A stretch of 64,000 bases of DNA from assembly GCA_910589385.1 (NCBI GenBank), contig CAJUTU010000015.1, forward strand, positions 1 through 64,000, written 5' to 3'. This stretch comes from an uncultured Lachnospiraceae bacterium (lineage in GTDB: Bacteria > Bacillota > Clostridia > Lachnospirales > Lachnospiraceae). Within the stretch, counting starts at the first letter, position 1. Every line of letters starts with the position of its first letter. This document shows, one piece after another, positions 7,727 through 17,471 of the stretch. The notes under the pieces are model-generated. The model was not told where the DNA came from, searched no databases, and saw nothing but the letters and a program-made list of their open reading frames with translations. The position numbers and the translations under genes are program-made.

Positions 7727-10254
7727 TTTTCACTATCTTCTTCCGTTATTTCTTCCACTGCTTCTTCTGATGTTTCATCTACAGCCTCATCCTCTTGTCC
7801 ATCAATATCTTTTGAAGCTTTTCTAACTTTTGCCAGGCTGACTACCTTTTCATTCTCATTCAGATTGATCAGTTTCACTCCTGACGCGACTCTTCCCAGC
7901 TTTGATATCTCTGCGCAGGATGTCCGGATGATGATCCCTTCACTATTGATCATCATGATCTCATCATCCTCATTGACGGCTTTCATTCCGATCACATCAC
8001 CTGTCTTTTCTGTGATCTTATAGCATTTCACACCCTTACCGCCTCTGTTCTGGATTGTAAATTCGCCCATTGCAGTCCGCTTTCCGATTCCGTTTTCCGA
8101 TACGACAAGCAGGCAGTCTCCCTGAGTATGGACCTGCATACCAATTACAACATCCCGGTCAGACAGATTGATCCCCCTGACTCCCATGGAAGTTCTTCCT
8201 GTAGAACGTACATCTTTTTCGTCAAAACGGATACACTGTCCATATTTTGTTACAAGCAGGATTTCTTTTTCATTGTCAGTAATCTTAACTTCGATCAGAC
8301 TGTCATCCTCCCGGAGCGTAATCGCAGCCAGGCCTTTTTTACGGACGTTATTATACTCCCGAAGCGGAGTCTTTTTCACAAGTCCATGCTCTGTTGCCAT
8401 AAACAAATACTGGTCATCATCATAAACCTTAATCGGGATCATTGCTGTGATATTTTCATCCGGCATCAATTGAAGCAGGTTTATAATAGCGGTTCCTCTG
8501 GAATTTCTTCCGGCTTCGGGAACTTCATATGCCTTCATCCGGTATACACGTCCTTTATTGGTAAAGAACATGATATAATTATGGGTAAAAGTCACAAATA
8601 ACTCCTGGATAAAATCCTCATCCAGTTTCTGCATGCCTTTGATTCCCTTACCGCCCCGGTTCTGATTCCTGAAATTATCAATGGTCATACGTTTAATATA
8701 ACCTAGCTTGGTCATGGTGATCACGACATCTTCTTTTGGAATCATATCTTCCATAGAAATATCATATTCATCATATCCAATCCTCGTCCTCCGGTCATCT
8801 CCGTATTTGTCAGAAATAAGAAGGATTTCTTTCCTGATCACTCCAAGCAGAAGCTTTCTGTCAGCAAGGATTGCATTTAATTCTTCAATCCTTTTCATCA
8901 GTTCTGCATACTCTGCTTCCAGCTTTTCCCTTTCCAGACCTGTCAGAGCACGAAGACGCATATCCACGATTGCCTGTGCCTGTACATCAGACAATTCGAA
9001 TCGCTTCATCAACTCTTCTTTTGCAATCTGGACAGTTTTGGATCCACGTATGATCTTAATAACCTCATCTATATGATCCAATGCAATCAGCAGGCCTTGT
9101 AAAATATGGGCACGTTCTTCCGCTTTATTCAGCTCGTATTTTGTTCTCCTGGTTACAACCTCTTCCTGATGCTGAAGATAATATTTCAGCATGTCCAGAA
9201 GGTTCATGACCTTCGGCTGATTATTGACCAGAGCAAGCATGATCACCCCAAATGTATCTTGGAGCTGTGTATGCTTATAAAGCTGATTTAAAATAATATT
9301 TGGGTTTACATCTCTTCTTAATTCAATACAGATCCTCATGCCTTCCCGATTGGACTGGTCGCTGAGTTCTGTAATGCCGTCAATTCTTTTATCTTTTACT
9401 AACTCTGCAATTTTTTCAATGAGTCTTGCCTTATTGACCATAAAAGGAAGCTCTGTCACGACAATGCGGTTCTTCCCATTCTGCATAGGTTCTATATTTG
9501 TAATCGCGCGTACCCTTATTTTTCCACGTCCTGTACGATATGATTCTTCAATTCCCCTAGTACCAAGAACCTCCGCCCCCGTAGGAAAATCAGGTCCTTT
9601 CACAATTTCCATAATATCTTCCAGGGATGTCTCCCCATTTTCATCTATCTGGTCGTCAATAATTTTTACAACAGCAGCAATCACTTCTTTCAGATTATGG
9701 GGCGGAATATTCGTCGCCATACCGACAGCAATCCCATTCGTTCCATTGACCAGAAGATTCGGAAACCTGGATGGAAGTACATCCGGTTCCTTTTCTGTCT
9801 CATCAAAGTTCGGCGAAAAATCTACTGTATCTTTGTTGATATCTGCCGTCATTTCCATGGAAATCTTACTCAGACGCGCCTCCGTATAACGCATCGCGGC
9901 AGCGCCGTCGCCGTCCACAGATCCAAAATTTCCATGACCGTCAACAAGCGGATATCGTGTGGACCATTCCTGTGCAAGATTGACCAGTGCACCATAAATA
10001 GAACTATCGCCATGAGGGTGATACTTTCCCATTGTATCACCGACAATACGTGCACATTTACGATGAGGCTTGTCCGGGCCATTATTCAGCTCGATCATAG
10101 AGTATAAAATCCTTCGCTGTACCGGCTTTAAACCATCTCTTACATCTGGAAGTGCACGAGAAGCTATTACGCTCATGGCATAATCTATATAAGAATTTTC
10201 CATGGTTTTTTTGAGGTCAACTTCATGGACTTTATCAAAAATATTATCTTCCAT
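7723..10254 (-). CDS. gyrA: DNA gyrase subunit A
   Basis: The breakage-and-reunion subunit of gyrase, which introduces negative supercoils with GyrB. At 843 residues it has the winged-helix/tower core with the catalytic tyrosine in AAMRYTEAR, then the C-terminal beta-pinwheel with a GyrA-box-like segment (QNRGGKG; this motif recurs). It ends in an acidic tail rich in Glu and Asp. In the quinolone region (HPHGDSSIYGALV) the serine matching E. coli Ser83 is kept, while the Asp87 position is glycine. The start has GGAGACAG and lies 39 bp after gyrB, so both are probably cotranscribed. Confidence 0.97.
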   Translation of the reverse strand: MEDNIFDKVHEVDLKKTMENSYIDYAMSVIASRALPDVRDGLKPVQRRILYSMIELNNGPDKPHRKCARIVGDTMGKYHPHGDSSIYGALVNLAQEWSTRYPLVDGHGNFGSVDGDGAAAMRYTEARLSKISMEMTADINKDTVDFSPNFDETEKEPDVLPSRFPNLLVNGTNGIAVGMATNIPPHNLKEVIAAVVKIIDDQIDENGETSLEDIMEIVKGPDFPTGAEVLGTRGIEESYRTGRGKIRVRAITNIEPMQNGKNRIVVTELPFMVNKARLIEKIAELVKDKRIDGITELSDQSNREGMRICIELRRDVNPNIILNQLYKHTQLQDTFGVIMLALVNNQPKVMNLLDMLKYYLQHQEEVVTRRTKYELNKAEERAHILQGLLIALDHIDEVIKIIRGSKTVQIAKEELMKRFELSDVQAQAIVDMRLRALTGLEREKLEAEYAELMKRIEELNAILADRKLLLGVIRKEILLISDKYGDDRRTRIGYDEYDISMEDMIPKEDVVITMTKLGYIKRMTIDNFRNQNRGGKGIKGMQKLDEDFIQELFVTFTHNYIMFFTNKGRVYRMKAYEVPEAGRNSRGTAIINLLQLMPDENITAMIPIKVYDDDQYLFMATEHGLVKKTPLREYNNVRKKGLAAITLREDDSLIEVKITDNEKEILLVTKYGQCIRFDEKDVRSTGRTSMGVRGINLSDRDVVIGMQVHTQGDCLLVVSENGIGKRTAMGEFTIQNRGGKGVKCYKITEKTGDVIGMKAVNEDDEIMMINSEGIIIRTSCAEISKLGRVASGVKLINLNENEKVVSLAKVRKASKDIDGQEDEAVDETSEEAVEEITEEDSEK

Positions 10255-10293
10255 ACTGTCTCCTTTTTTTGTTATGCTTCTTAAGCCATCCGG

Positions 10294-12231
10294 TTATATA
10301 TCCAGATTTTTAACAAACTTTGCATTCGCCTCTATAAATTCACGTCGTGGCTCCACTTTATCCCCCATCAAAGTGGTAAATGTAAGATCCAGCTCAGAGG
10401 AAGTTTCATCATCCATTGTAACTCTTAATAAAATACGGTGCTCCGGATCCATGGTTGTATCCCAAAGCTGATCTGCATCCATCTCTCCCAGTCCTTTATA
10501 CCGCTGGATTTTATTATTATTGTCTCTTCCAACTTCCGTAAGGATATCATTTAACTCCTCATCACTGTATGCATACCATACTTTTTTGTTTTTCTCCAGC
10601 TTATACAAAGGCGGCTGGGCCAAATATACATACCCTTCTTTTATCAGATCAGGCATAAACCGATATAAAAATGTTAATAATAATGTGCTGATATGAGCCC
10701 CATCTACATCCGCATCAGTCATAATGATAATTTTATGATATCTGAGTTTACTGATATCAAAATCATCATGTATGCCTGTACCAAACGCAGTGATCATAGC
10801 CTTGATTTCTGCATTGGCATAAATTTTATCCAGACGGGCTTTTTCCACATTTAATATTTTTCCACGCAGAGGCAGTATCGCCTGGGTTGCGCGGTCACGC
10901 GCTGTCTTTGCAGAACCGCCGGCGGAATCACCCTCTACAATGTAAATCTCACAATTCACCGGATCCTTATCCGAACAATCTGCAAGCTTTCCGGGAAGTG
11001 ATAATCCTTCCAAAGCAGATTTTCTTCTTGTCAGATCCCTCGCTTTTCTGGCCGCTTCTCTGGCACGCTGGGCCATAACGGATTTTTCAACCGTCAGCTT
11101 CGCCACATTCGGATTCTGTTCCAGAAAAATCCCAAGCTGGCTGCTAACAATATTGTCCACGGCCCCTCTAGCCTCGCTGTTTCCAAGCTTTTGTTTTGTC
11201 TGTCCTTCAAATTGCGGATCTTCAATCTTTACACTGATGATCGCAGTCAAACCTTCCCTGATATCTTCGCCGGATAAATTAGGCTCACTATCCTTTAAAA
11301 GCTTATTCTTCCTTGCATAATCGTTAAATGTCTTTGTCAGTGAATTCCGAAATCCTACGATATGGGTTCCGCCCTCCGGTGTTGTAATATTATTCACAAA
11401 TCCATACGTGTTATCACTATAGGAATCATTATGCTGCATTGCTACTTCCACATAAACGTTGTCTTTTTCGCCCTCGCAGTATATGATCTGCTCATATAAT
11501 GGTGTTTTGCTTTTATTTAAATATGTGACAAACTCCTTGATTCCTCCTTCATAGTGGAAGGATTGCTCTTTGATCTCATCCTCACGCAGATCCCTCAGGA
11601 CAATCTTAAGACCCTTTGTGAGAAATGCCATCTCCCGGAATCTCTGTTTTAAAACATCATAATCAAATATAGTTTCTTCAAAAATAGTCTTATCCGGTAA
11701 AAAAACAATCCTGGTCCCTGTCTTTTCCGGCTCACATTCCCCGGTTACCTTCAGCTTATATACTACTTTTCCACGTTCATAACGTTGTTTATAAATCTGC
11801 CCTTCGTGGAAAATCTCTACCTCCAGCCATTCGGAAAGGGCATTTACGACCGAAGCGCCCACACCATGAAGTCCGCCGGACACTTTATATCCGCCGCCGC
11901 CAAACTTCCCACCTGCATGAAGCACCGTAAATACTACCTCCACAGCCGGAAGCCCTGACTTATGGTTGATTCCTACCGGTATTCCTCTTCCGTTATCCAC
12001 TACAGTAATAGAATTATCTTTATTAACCGTCACATCTATCGTATCACAATATCCTGCCAATGCTTCATCCACAGAATTATCTACAATCTCATATACCAGA
12101 TGATGCAGTCCTCTCAAGGAAGTACTGCCAATATACATTCCCGGACGTTTACGGACTGCTTCTAACCCTTCTAATATCTGTATCTGATCGGCTCCATATT
12201 CAGCATCAAACTCTGTACCAGTCATACCCAT
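10294..12231 (-). CDS. gyrB: DNA gyrase subunit B
   Basis: The ATPase subunit of gyrase. The 645 residues show the GHKL ATPase site (VDNSVDEALAGYCD, then DNGRGIPV and the G-rich loop GGLHGVGASVVNALSEW). They also show the TOPRIM EGDSAGGSAK and the IMTDADVDGAHI metal site, ending in the conserved FIEANAKFVKNLDI. The length is that of the short Gram-positive form. The start is set by AGAGGAGG just upstream. It sits between recF and gyrA in the usual origin-proximal order. Confidence 0.97.
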   Translation of the reverse strand: MGMTGTEFDAEYGADQIQILEGLEAVRKRPGMYIGSTSLRGLHHLVYEIVDNSVDEALAGYCDTIDVTVNKDNSITVVDNGRGIPVGINHKSGLPAVEVVFTVLHAGGKFGGGGYKVSGGLHGVGASVVNALSEWLEVEIFHEGQIYKQRYERGKVVYKLKVTGECEPEKTGTRIVFLPDKTIFEETIFDYDVLKQRFREMAFLTKGLKIVLRDLREDEIKEQSFHYEGGIKEFVTYLNKSKTPLYEQIIYCEGEKDNVYVEVAMQHNDSYSDNTYGFVNNITTPEGGTHIVGFRNSLTKTFNDYARKNKLLKDSEPNLSGEDIREGLTAIISVKIEDPQFEGQTKQKLGNSEARGAVDNIVSSQLGIFLEQNPNVAKLTVEKSVMAQRAREAARKARDLTRRKSALEGLSLPGKLADCSDKDPVNCEIYIVEGDSAGGSAKTARDRATQAILPLRGKILNVEKARLDKIYANAEIKAMITAFGTGIHDDFDISKLRYHKIIIMTDADVDGAHISTLLLTFLYRFMPDLIKEGYVYLAQPPLYKLEKNKKVWYAYSDEELNDILTEVGRDNNNKIQRYKGLGEMDADQLWDTTMDPEHRILLRVTMDDETSSELDLTFTTLMGDKVEPRREFIEANAKFVKNLDI

Positions 12232-12266
12232 TCAATAACCTCCTCTAAGTGTAAAAAAACTGATCT

Positions 12267-13355
12267 TCATTTGCTCTTTTCCACAACACTTCCATTTTTT
12301 ACATAGAAAACTTTATTTATAGAAAACCTGTGATTCACAAACTCTTCCAGTCCTGTGCAGGTAATCACCGTCTGTATGTCATGGATGCTTTCCAATAGAT
12401 AGTTTTGCCTGTTTTTATCCAATTCAGACAATACATCATCTAACAAAAGTACAGGGGTATCCCCTGTTACCATCCTGACCAGTTCAATTTCCGACATTTT
12501 CAAAGACAATGCCGCTGTCCTTTGCTGTCCCTGTGAGCCAAATCTACGGATATCCAGATCACTAACCTGAAATCCAATATCATCCCTGTGCGGGCCGACA
12601 GATGTGCTCTTAAATTTCAAATCTCTTTCTTTATATTTTTTCACTGCCTGCTCTAAACTTAATTCACCAACAGATGCTTCATAATATAAAGAAACTTTTT
12701 CTTTACCCCCAGTCAGATTATAATGAATCTCTGAAATTATATCATTTACTTGTGCAATAAATTTCTTTCTTCTTTCAATTATCTTTGTTCCATACTCAAT
12801 TAATTGTATATCCCAGATATCCAATGTCTCTATCAGGCTTTCATGATATGCAATTTCTTTTAGTAAGGAATTTCTTTGATTAATAATGCGATTATAGTTA
12901 GAAAGGTTACTCAGATATACCTTATCAAGCTGCGAGAGCTCAAGGTCAACGAATCTTCTCCTGCCTGCAGGCCCTTCCTTAATGATATTTAAGTCTTCCG
13001 GAGAAAAAAATACAAAATGGACAATGCCAAATAACTCAACTGCCTTCCGAATCGGGATCTTATTTACCGCAATTCCCTTTGGGCTATTTCTTTTTAGATG
13101 TAGATCAATCTGATACTCTATTCCCCGCTTTTCAATAGTTGTCTCAATATGGGATTCATCAAACCCAAGCCGGATCAAATCTCTGTCCTTAGCTCCTCTA
13201 TGGGACTTTGTAGTACCTGACAAATATAAAGCTTCTAAAATATTCGTCTTTCCCTGAGCATTATCCCCATAGAGGATATTAGTCTTCGTGTCCAAATTCA
13301 AATCAAGCAAGTCATAATTTCTATAATCCTTAAGCTTTAAAGACTTGATTACCAT
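12267..13355 (-). CDS. recF: DNA replication/repair protein RecF
   Basis: An SMC-like ATPase that helps load RecA at gaps and stalled forks. The 362 residues carry Walker A (GDNAQGKTNILEAL), the signature region GSQGQQRTAALSLKMSE and Walker B/D-loop (PVLLLDDVLSELD). The start has GGAGAAAG. It lies in the standard dnaA-dnaN-yaaA-recF-gyrB order, 35 bp upstream of gyrB. Confidence 0.96.
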   Translation of the reverse strand: MVIKSLKLKDYRNYDLLDLNLDTKTNILYGDNAQGKTNILEALYLSGTTKSHRGAKDRDLIRLGFDESHIETTIEKRGIEYQIDLHLKRNSPKGIAVNKIPIRKAVELFGIVHFVFFSPEDLNIIKEGPAGRRRFVDLELSQLDKVYLSNLSNYNRIINQRNSLLKEIAYHESLIETLDIWDIQLIEYGTKIIERRKKFIAQVNDIISEIHYNLTGGKEKVSLYYEASVGELSLEQAVKKYKERDLKFKSTSVGPHRDDIGFQVSDLDIRRFGSQGQQRTAALSLKMSEIELVRMVTGDTPVLLLDDVLSELDKNRQNYLLESIHDIQTVITCTGLEEFVNHRFSINKVFYVKNGSVVEKSK

Positions 13356-13394
13356 ACTTTCTCCATATTATTCTACACTGTTTTTAGATATTTT

Positions 13395-13613
13395 TCAATT
13401 TTTTTTAATAATTATTTTCTCATTGTTATATTCTACGGTATCACCGTCATAAAGTTTTCTGCCTCTTCGGAAATCTACCTCTCCATTGACTGTGACTTTT
13501 CCATCCTGTATAACCTGCTTTGCATCTGATCCGGACTCTACAAGCCCGGCGGCCTTTAATGCCTGGCCAAGCTTAATAAAATCATCCGAACCTCTCAACT
13601 GTATGACTTCCAT
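13395..13613 (-). CDS. yaaA: S4-domain RNA-binding protein YaaA
   Basis: 72 residues, nearly all one S4 RNA-binding fold (LGQALKAAGLVESGSDAKQV ... RRGRKLYDGDTV). It is regularly found between dnaN and recF in Firmicutes. The ATG at 13613 is chosen because GAGAGGAAG stands in front of it; an in-frame TTG six codons earlier has no ribosome site. Its RNA target is unknown; a role in ribosome biogenesis has been proposed for the family. Confidence 0.85.
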   Translation of the reverse strand: MEVIQLRGSDDFIKLGQALKAAGLVESGSDAKQVIQDGKVTVNGEVDFRRGRKLYDGDTVEYNNEKIIIKKN

Positions 13614-13627
13614 CTGCTTTCTTCCTC

Positions 13628-14737
13628 TCAAACAACTGTGTTAAAGTTTACTGGCAGTATAAGATAAATATAAGACTGCTGGCTGTCCTTGATAAAGCAT
13701 GGTGCTTTTGCATTCATAAAATACAAGTCAACCTCTTCATCGTCAATTACCCTTAATGCATCAATTAAAAATTTAGGATTAAATCCGATCAATAAGTCCT
13801 TACCTTCTTTTGCAATCAAAATCTCTTCATCCATAGTCCCTATCTGGGATTTAATTTTCAACTGCATGGAATCACCGCCGATATTCATAATGATCGGCTT
13901 TTTATCCCCTTCTTTTATCAGCAATGTAGCACGGTCAATACAATCCAAAAGTTCTTTTTTATTGATCCTGACTTTTGTATCATAATCACTGGATAACATC
14001 TGGTCAATCTTAAAATAGTCGCCCTCTATCAATCGGGATACTACTACTGTATTGTCAAATTCAAATACAATATGATTTTTTGTAAATGAGATATCCACAG
14101 ATTTTTCTGCTTCTCCTCCTATGATCCTGCTGATTTCCAGCAATGTTTTTCCTGGAACGATCACTTTCTTTGGCTCATAAGAATCATCCAATTCAATTCT
14201 GCGGATTGAAATTCTATGCCCATCCAGAGATACCACACGCAGCCTGTCCTCTGTGATTTCAAATAATTCTCCGGTCATCATCTTGTTAGAGTCATTATCC
14301 GCTATAGAAAAAATAGTCTGGCGGATAGATTCCTTCAAGGTGAATTCTGAAACTGTAAAAAAGTTCTCCTTCTCAATAGCCGGAAGATAAGAAAAATCTT
14401 CTCCTGACTGGGCCGCAATATTAAATTTTGCCTTTTCACAGATGATCAATGCCTGGCTGTCTGATTCTGCATCAATGATAACATCATTGTCAGGAAGCTT
14501 CCTGACGATCTCAGAAAATATTTTAGCATTTAAGGCAAGAATACCATTTTCAATAATTTCGCCTTCAATACTTGTTTCTATCCCTAGTTCCATATCGTTC
14601 GCTGTCAGTTTGATAGTATCCAGAGTAGCATCTATCAGGATACATTCCAGAATTGGCATAGTGGTTTTCGATGGTACTGCTTTGGATACGATGCTGACTC
14701 CTTTTGCAAGGTTATTTCTGCTACAGATGATCTTCAT
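13628..14737 (-). CDS. dnaN: DNA polymerase III beta subunit (sliding clamp)
   Basis: Forms the dimeric ring that tethers the replicase to DNA. The 369 residues begin MKIICSRNNLAKGV and end with the clamp C-terminus YLILPVNFN; three clamp-fold repeats are expected. The ATG at 14737 follows AAAGGAG; an in-frame TTG six codons earlier is less likely because it overlaps that site. It lies about 300 bp after dnaA, a gap that holds the second DnaA-box cluster. Confidence 0.96.
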   Translation of the reverse strand: MKIICSRNNLAKGVSIVSKAVPSKTTMPILECILIDATLDTIKLTANDMELGIETSIEGEIIENGILALNAKIFSEIVRKLPDNDVIIDAESDSQALIICEKAKFNIAAQSGEDFSYLPAIEKENFFTVSEFTLKESIRQTIFSIADNDSNKMMTGELFEITEDRLRVVSLDGHRISIRRIELDDSYEPKKVIVPGKTLLEISRIIGGEAEKSVDISFTKNHIVFEFDNTVVVSRLIEGDYFKIDQMLSSDYDTKVRINKKELLDCIDRATLLIKEGDKKPIIMNIGGDSMQLKIKSQIGTMDEEILIAKEGKDLLIGFNPKFLIDALRVIDDEEVDLYFMNAKAPCFIKDSQQSYIYLILPVNFNTVV

Positions 14738-14808
14738 ATTTAAAACTCCTTTCAATGTGTTATGTCGGGAAATACTGGAAAAAAGGTTTTCCGCGTGCGC
14801 ATGCTTTG

Positions 14809-15038
14809 TATATATATATAATTCATTTCCGACTTAGTCTTAGTAGGGGCTGTTGATATGTTTAAAAGCGGTTCAACCGCAGGTTCTGTAAAGGTTTATG
14901 CTTATGGATAAGTCTGTTAATATTGATGGAAGTGAAAGGGGAGAATTGGGAATAAGTTTCAGGTGGAAAGATGTATTTCTCTGCCTGTAATTTCAATATC
15001 CACATTCATTTTCCACAGTATTCACATGGTTATCAACA
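14809..15038. other. Origin part 2: DnaA boxes and A+T-rich tract between dnaA and dnaN
   Basis: Near-consensus DnaA boxes (TTATCCACA) lie directly after the dnaA stop: TTATCAACA at 15030-15038, TTTTCCACA at 15009-15017, ATATCCACA at 14996-15004, and TTATCCATA on the minus strand at 14903-14911. Further toward dnaN come TTAGTCTTAGTAGG (14834-14847), which resembles DnaA-trio repeats, and a TATATATATATA tract (14809-14820) suited to unwinding. The order boxes, trio-like repeat, A+T tract matches the Bacillus-type unwinding site. Each box except the trio-like element has one mismatch, so the assignment is a reading of pattern, not proof. Confidence 0.65.
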
Positions 15039-16409
15039 TTATAAGGGGTTTAACTTCTTCTTAATAATACTGACTGTGTTATTTAAAGCTTCGTCGGTCT
15101 CAATCTCAGCAGCTATCTTTTTGACACCATGGCTTATAGATGCATGATCTTTTCCACCAAGTATTGCTCCGATTGTTTTTAGGGCTGTGTCTGTCATAGT
15201 CCGGCAGAGATACATGATGATCTGTCTGGGAAGTACGATTTCTGCATTCCTCTTTTTCCCTTTTAAGTCAGAGATAGAAACGTTGAAATGTTCAGATACG
15301 ACATCAATAATTAATTCTGGGGTAATCTCTCGTATGCTGTCTGGCGAAATCATATCTTTCAGCGCTTCTGCAGCAAGAGAAATATCAATTGGCTTTTTCT
15401 CCAGATTGGCAAGTGCAACCAGTTTATTCAAAGAACCTTCCAATTCACGGATGTTGGATTTGACATTGTTGGCAATATACTGCATAACATCATCAGGGAT
15501 ATGATAACATTCCAGTCCGTCTAATTCTTCTTTTTTTCTTAATATGGCCATCCTTGTCTCATAATCTGGGGAAGAAATATCAGCAATCAATCCCCATTCA
15601 AATCTTGTACGCAGACGGGCTTCTAATGTTTCAATATCTTTTGGCGGCTTATCACTGGATATGATGATCTGCTTTCCGGAAACATGAAGATGATTAAAAG
15701 TATGGAAAAATTCTTCCTGAGTACTTTCTTTTCCTATAATGAACTGGATATCGTCGATCAGGAGTACATCATTGTTCCGGTATTTTTCGCGGAAAGTAGT
15801 CATTGCAAGTTCGTTGCCGTTTTTACCAATCTTCAAGGCATCGATCAATTCATTCGTAAAAGTCTCGCTTGTTACATAAAGGACTTTTTTGGCTGTATCC
15901 TTTTCAAGTACATGGTGTGCAATGGAGTGCATCAAATGTGTCTTGCCCAGTCCGACACCTCCATAAATGAACAGTGGATTATAGGTATCTCCGGGGGATT
16001 CTGCCACCGCAAGTGAAGCAGCATGTGCGAAATTATTATTATTTCCTACTACAAAGGTATCGAAGGTGTACTTCGGATTCAGGTTTGCTGATTCGAATAC
16101 AGCGCTGGCCTTTTTTTTCTTTGCAGCTTCTTCCTTTTTCTTATGGATGATAATGTTATCCTCAGTGACAAAGGAAATATTATATTCATATTCTGTTACT
16201 TCTGCTATACAGACCTTGAATGGAAGCATGTATTTTTCTTCGATATGCTCCAGGCTTGCCTTAAGCTTAACCATTATGTACACAGTATCATCAGTAACTT
16301 CATATACGGTAAGCGGTGCAATCCACGTATTGTATGAAATATTTGATGAGCAATATTCTAATTTCATCTTTTTCAGGATCTGTTCCCAATTCTCTTCTAC
16401 AATGTTCAT
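15039..16409 (-). CDS. dnaA: Chromosomal replication initiator DnaA
   Basis: The AAA+ protein that binds DnaA boxes and opens the origin. The 456 residues show domain I (about 1-85), a short linker, the AAA+ core with Walker A (GGVGLGKTHLMHS) and Walker B (VLLIDDIQFI), and the domain IV helix-turn-helix with GGKDHASISHGVKKI. The ATG at 16409 follows TAGGAG by nine bases; a TTG one codon earlier is also possible. DnaA boxes on both sides suggest autoregulation. Confidence 0.97.
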   Translation of the reverse strand: MNIVEENWEQILKKMKLEYCSSNISYNTWIAPLTVYEVTDDTVYIMVKLKASLEHIEEKYMLPFKVCIAEVTEYEYNISFVTEDNIIIHKKKEEAAKKKKASAVFESANLNPKYTFDTFVVGNNNNFAHAASLAVAESPGDTYNPLFIYGGVGLGKTHLMHSIAHHVLEKDTAKKVLYVTSETFTNELIDALKIGKNGNELAMTTFREKYRNNDVLLIDDIQFIIGKESTQEEFFHTFNHLHVSGKQIIISSDKPPKDIETLEARLRTRFEWGLIADISSPDYETRMAILRKKEELDGLECYHIPDDVMQYIANNVKSNIRELEGSLNKLVALANLEKKPIDISLAAEALKDMISPDSIREITPELIIDVVSEHFNVSISDLKGKKRNAEIVLPRQIIMYLCRTMTDTALKTIGAILGGKDHASISHGVKKIAAEIETDEALNNTVSIIKKKLNPL

Positions 16410-16569
16410 CAATCATAACTCCTAACCCGGATGGACCGGAAAAATACCTGCCTAAGAGATGTCTTACGCAGGAATCCATTGATCAGCTTCTCAAAATTAA
16501 TAGGAAAGCCTGTCATTTTTCTATCTTTTATTTTACATCAAAATGTATATAGAAGCAATCAAAAAAAGA

Positions 16570-16709
16570 TGTGTATAACTCTAATAAATGAGTTTTTCGT
16601 TGTTTTTAGGTGGAAGTCTGGATAAATTTATGTAAAAAAAGTTTTTATCCACAGGATATTTTATATTTATCCACAAATTTTAAGTAAGTTATTCACATTC
16701 TGGGAATAA
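16570..16709. other. Origin part 1: DnaA-box cluster upstream of dnaA
   Basis: Two perfect DnaA boxes (TTATCCACA) at 16645-16653 and 16667-16675 are followed by TTATTCACA at 16689-16697 (one mismatch) and by TTATACACA read on the minus strand at 16570-16578. A weaker inverted copy lies at 16701-16709. The 500-bp dnaA-rpmH gap holds no gene and is A+T-rich. With the cluster at 14809-15038 it forms a bipartite oriC. Confidence 0.85.
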
Positions 16710-16775
16710 CTCTGGTAATAATATCGGGAAATACAAAGTGAAACGAAAAAAAAGTAATAAAATGGCTGGATTAGC

Positions 16776-16804
16776 TTGACTTAAAAGGCTTTTTTGCATA
16801 TAAT
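16776..16804 (+). promoter_or_regulatory. Consensus sigma-A promoter of the rpmH gene string
   Basis: TTGACT (16776-16781) and TATAAT (16799-16804) are separated by exactly 17 bp and lie about 110 bp before rpmH. This is the best-formed promoter in the window, as expected for ribosomal protein expression. Confidence 0.85.
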
Positions 16805-16912
16805 TTATGAGTATCTTTCTGTAATAGTTGTTAATTTATAAGAAGATTCATGTAATTTTATTCTGAAAGAAAGATTATAATTGCGTATCACACAAAGGGA
16901 GGTGTATAAATA

Positions 16913-17047
16913 ATGAAGATGACATTTCAGCCAAAGAAAAAATCCAGGGCAAGAGTTCATGGATTCAGGGCCAGAATGCGCACAGCGGGCGGAAGAAAAG
17001 TATTGGCTGCCAGAAGAGCAAAAGGAAGAAAGCAATTATCAGCTTAG
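16913..17047 (+). CDS. rpmH: 50S ribosomal protein L34
   Basis: 44 residues, starting MKMTFQPKKKSRARVHGFR and ending LAARRAKGRKQLSA: the full, very basic L34 of the large subunit. The start follows GGGAGGTG. It is the first gene rightward of the origin and opens the rpmH-rnpA-yidD-yidC-jag string. Confidence 0.97.
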   Translation: MKMTFQPKKKSRARVHGFRARMRTAGGRKVLAARRAKGRKQLSA

Positions 17048-17129
17048 GCCGCATTTAGTGTGGCCTTTTTCTTACTGTTCACCCAAACCTGCCCCATATG
17101 CGGGCGGGTTGTATTGAGAGGATATCTCT

Positions 17130-17471
17130 ATGTTATATTCTGAATCTTTAAAGAAAAATAAAGATTTTCAAGTTGTATATCATACCGGGAAATCTTATGC
17201 TAATAAATATCTAGTTATGTATATAAAAGAGAACAGTATATGTAGAAACCGGTTAGGGATTTCTGTAAGTAAAAAAGTTGGGAACAGTGTTGTGAGGCAT
17301 CGTCTTACAAGGCTGATCCGGGAAAATTATCGACTTCAAGAAGAAAATTTCCTTTGTGGATATGATATTATAGTTGTTGTCAGAGTCAATGCCAGGAATA
17401 GTACGTTTGCAGACATGAAAAGTGCATTGATCCACTTAGGGAGACTTCATAAAATATATAAAAGGATGTGA
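17130..17471 (+). CDS. rnpA: Ribonuclease P protein component
   Basis: The protein cofactor of RNase P, which trims the 5' end of pre-tRNA. At 113 residues it carries the conserved basic motif RNRLGISVSKKVGNSVVRHR followed by the LTRLIRE helix. The start has GAGAGGATA. Its stop overlaps the yidD start by one base (TGATG). Confidence 0.95.
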   Translation: MLYSESLKKNKDFQVVYHTGKSYANKYLVMYIKENSICRNRLGISVSKKVGNSVVRHRLTRLIRENYRLQEENFLCGYDIIVVVRVNARNSTFADMKSALIHLGRLHKIYKRM

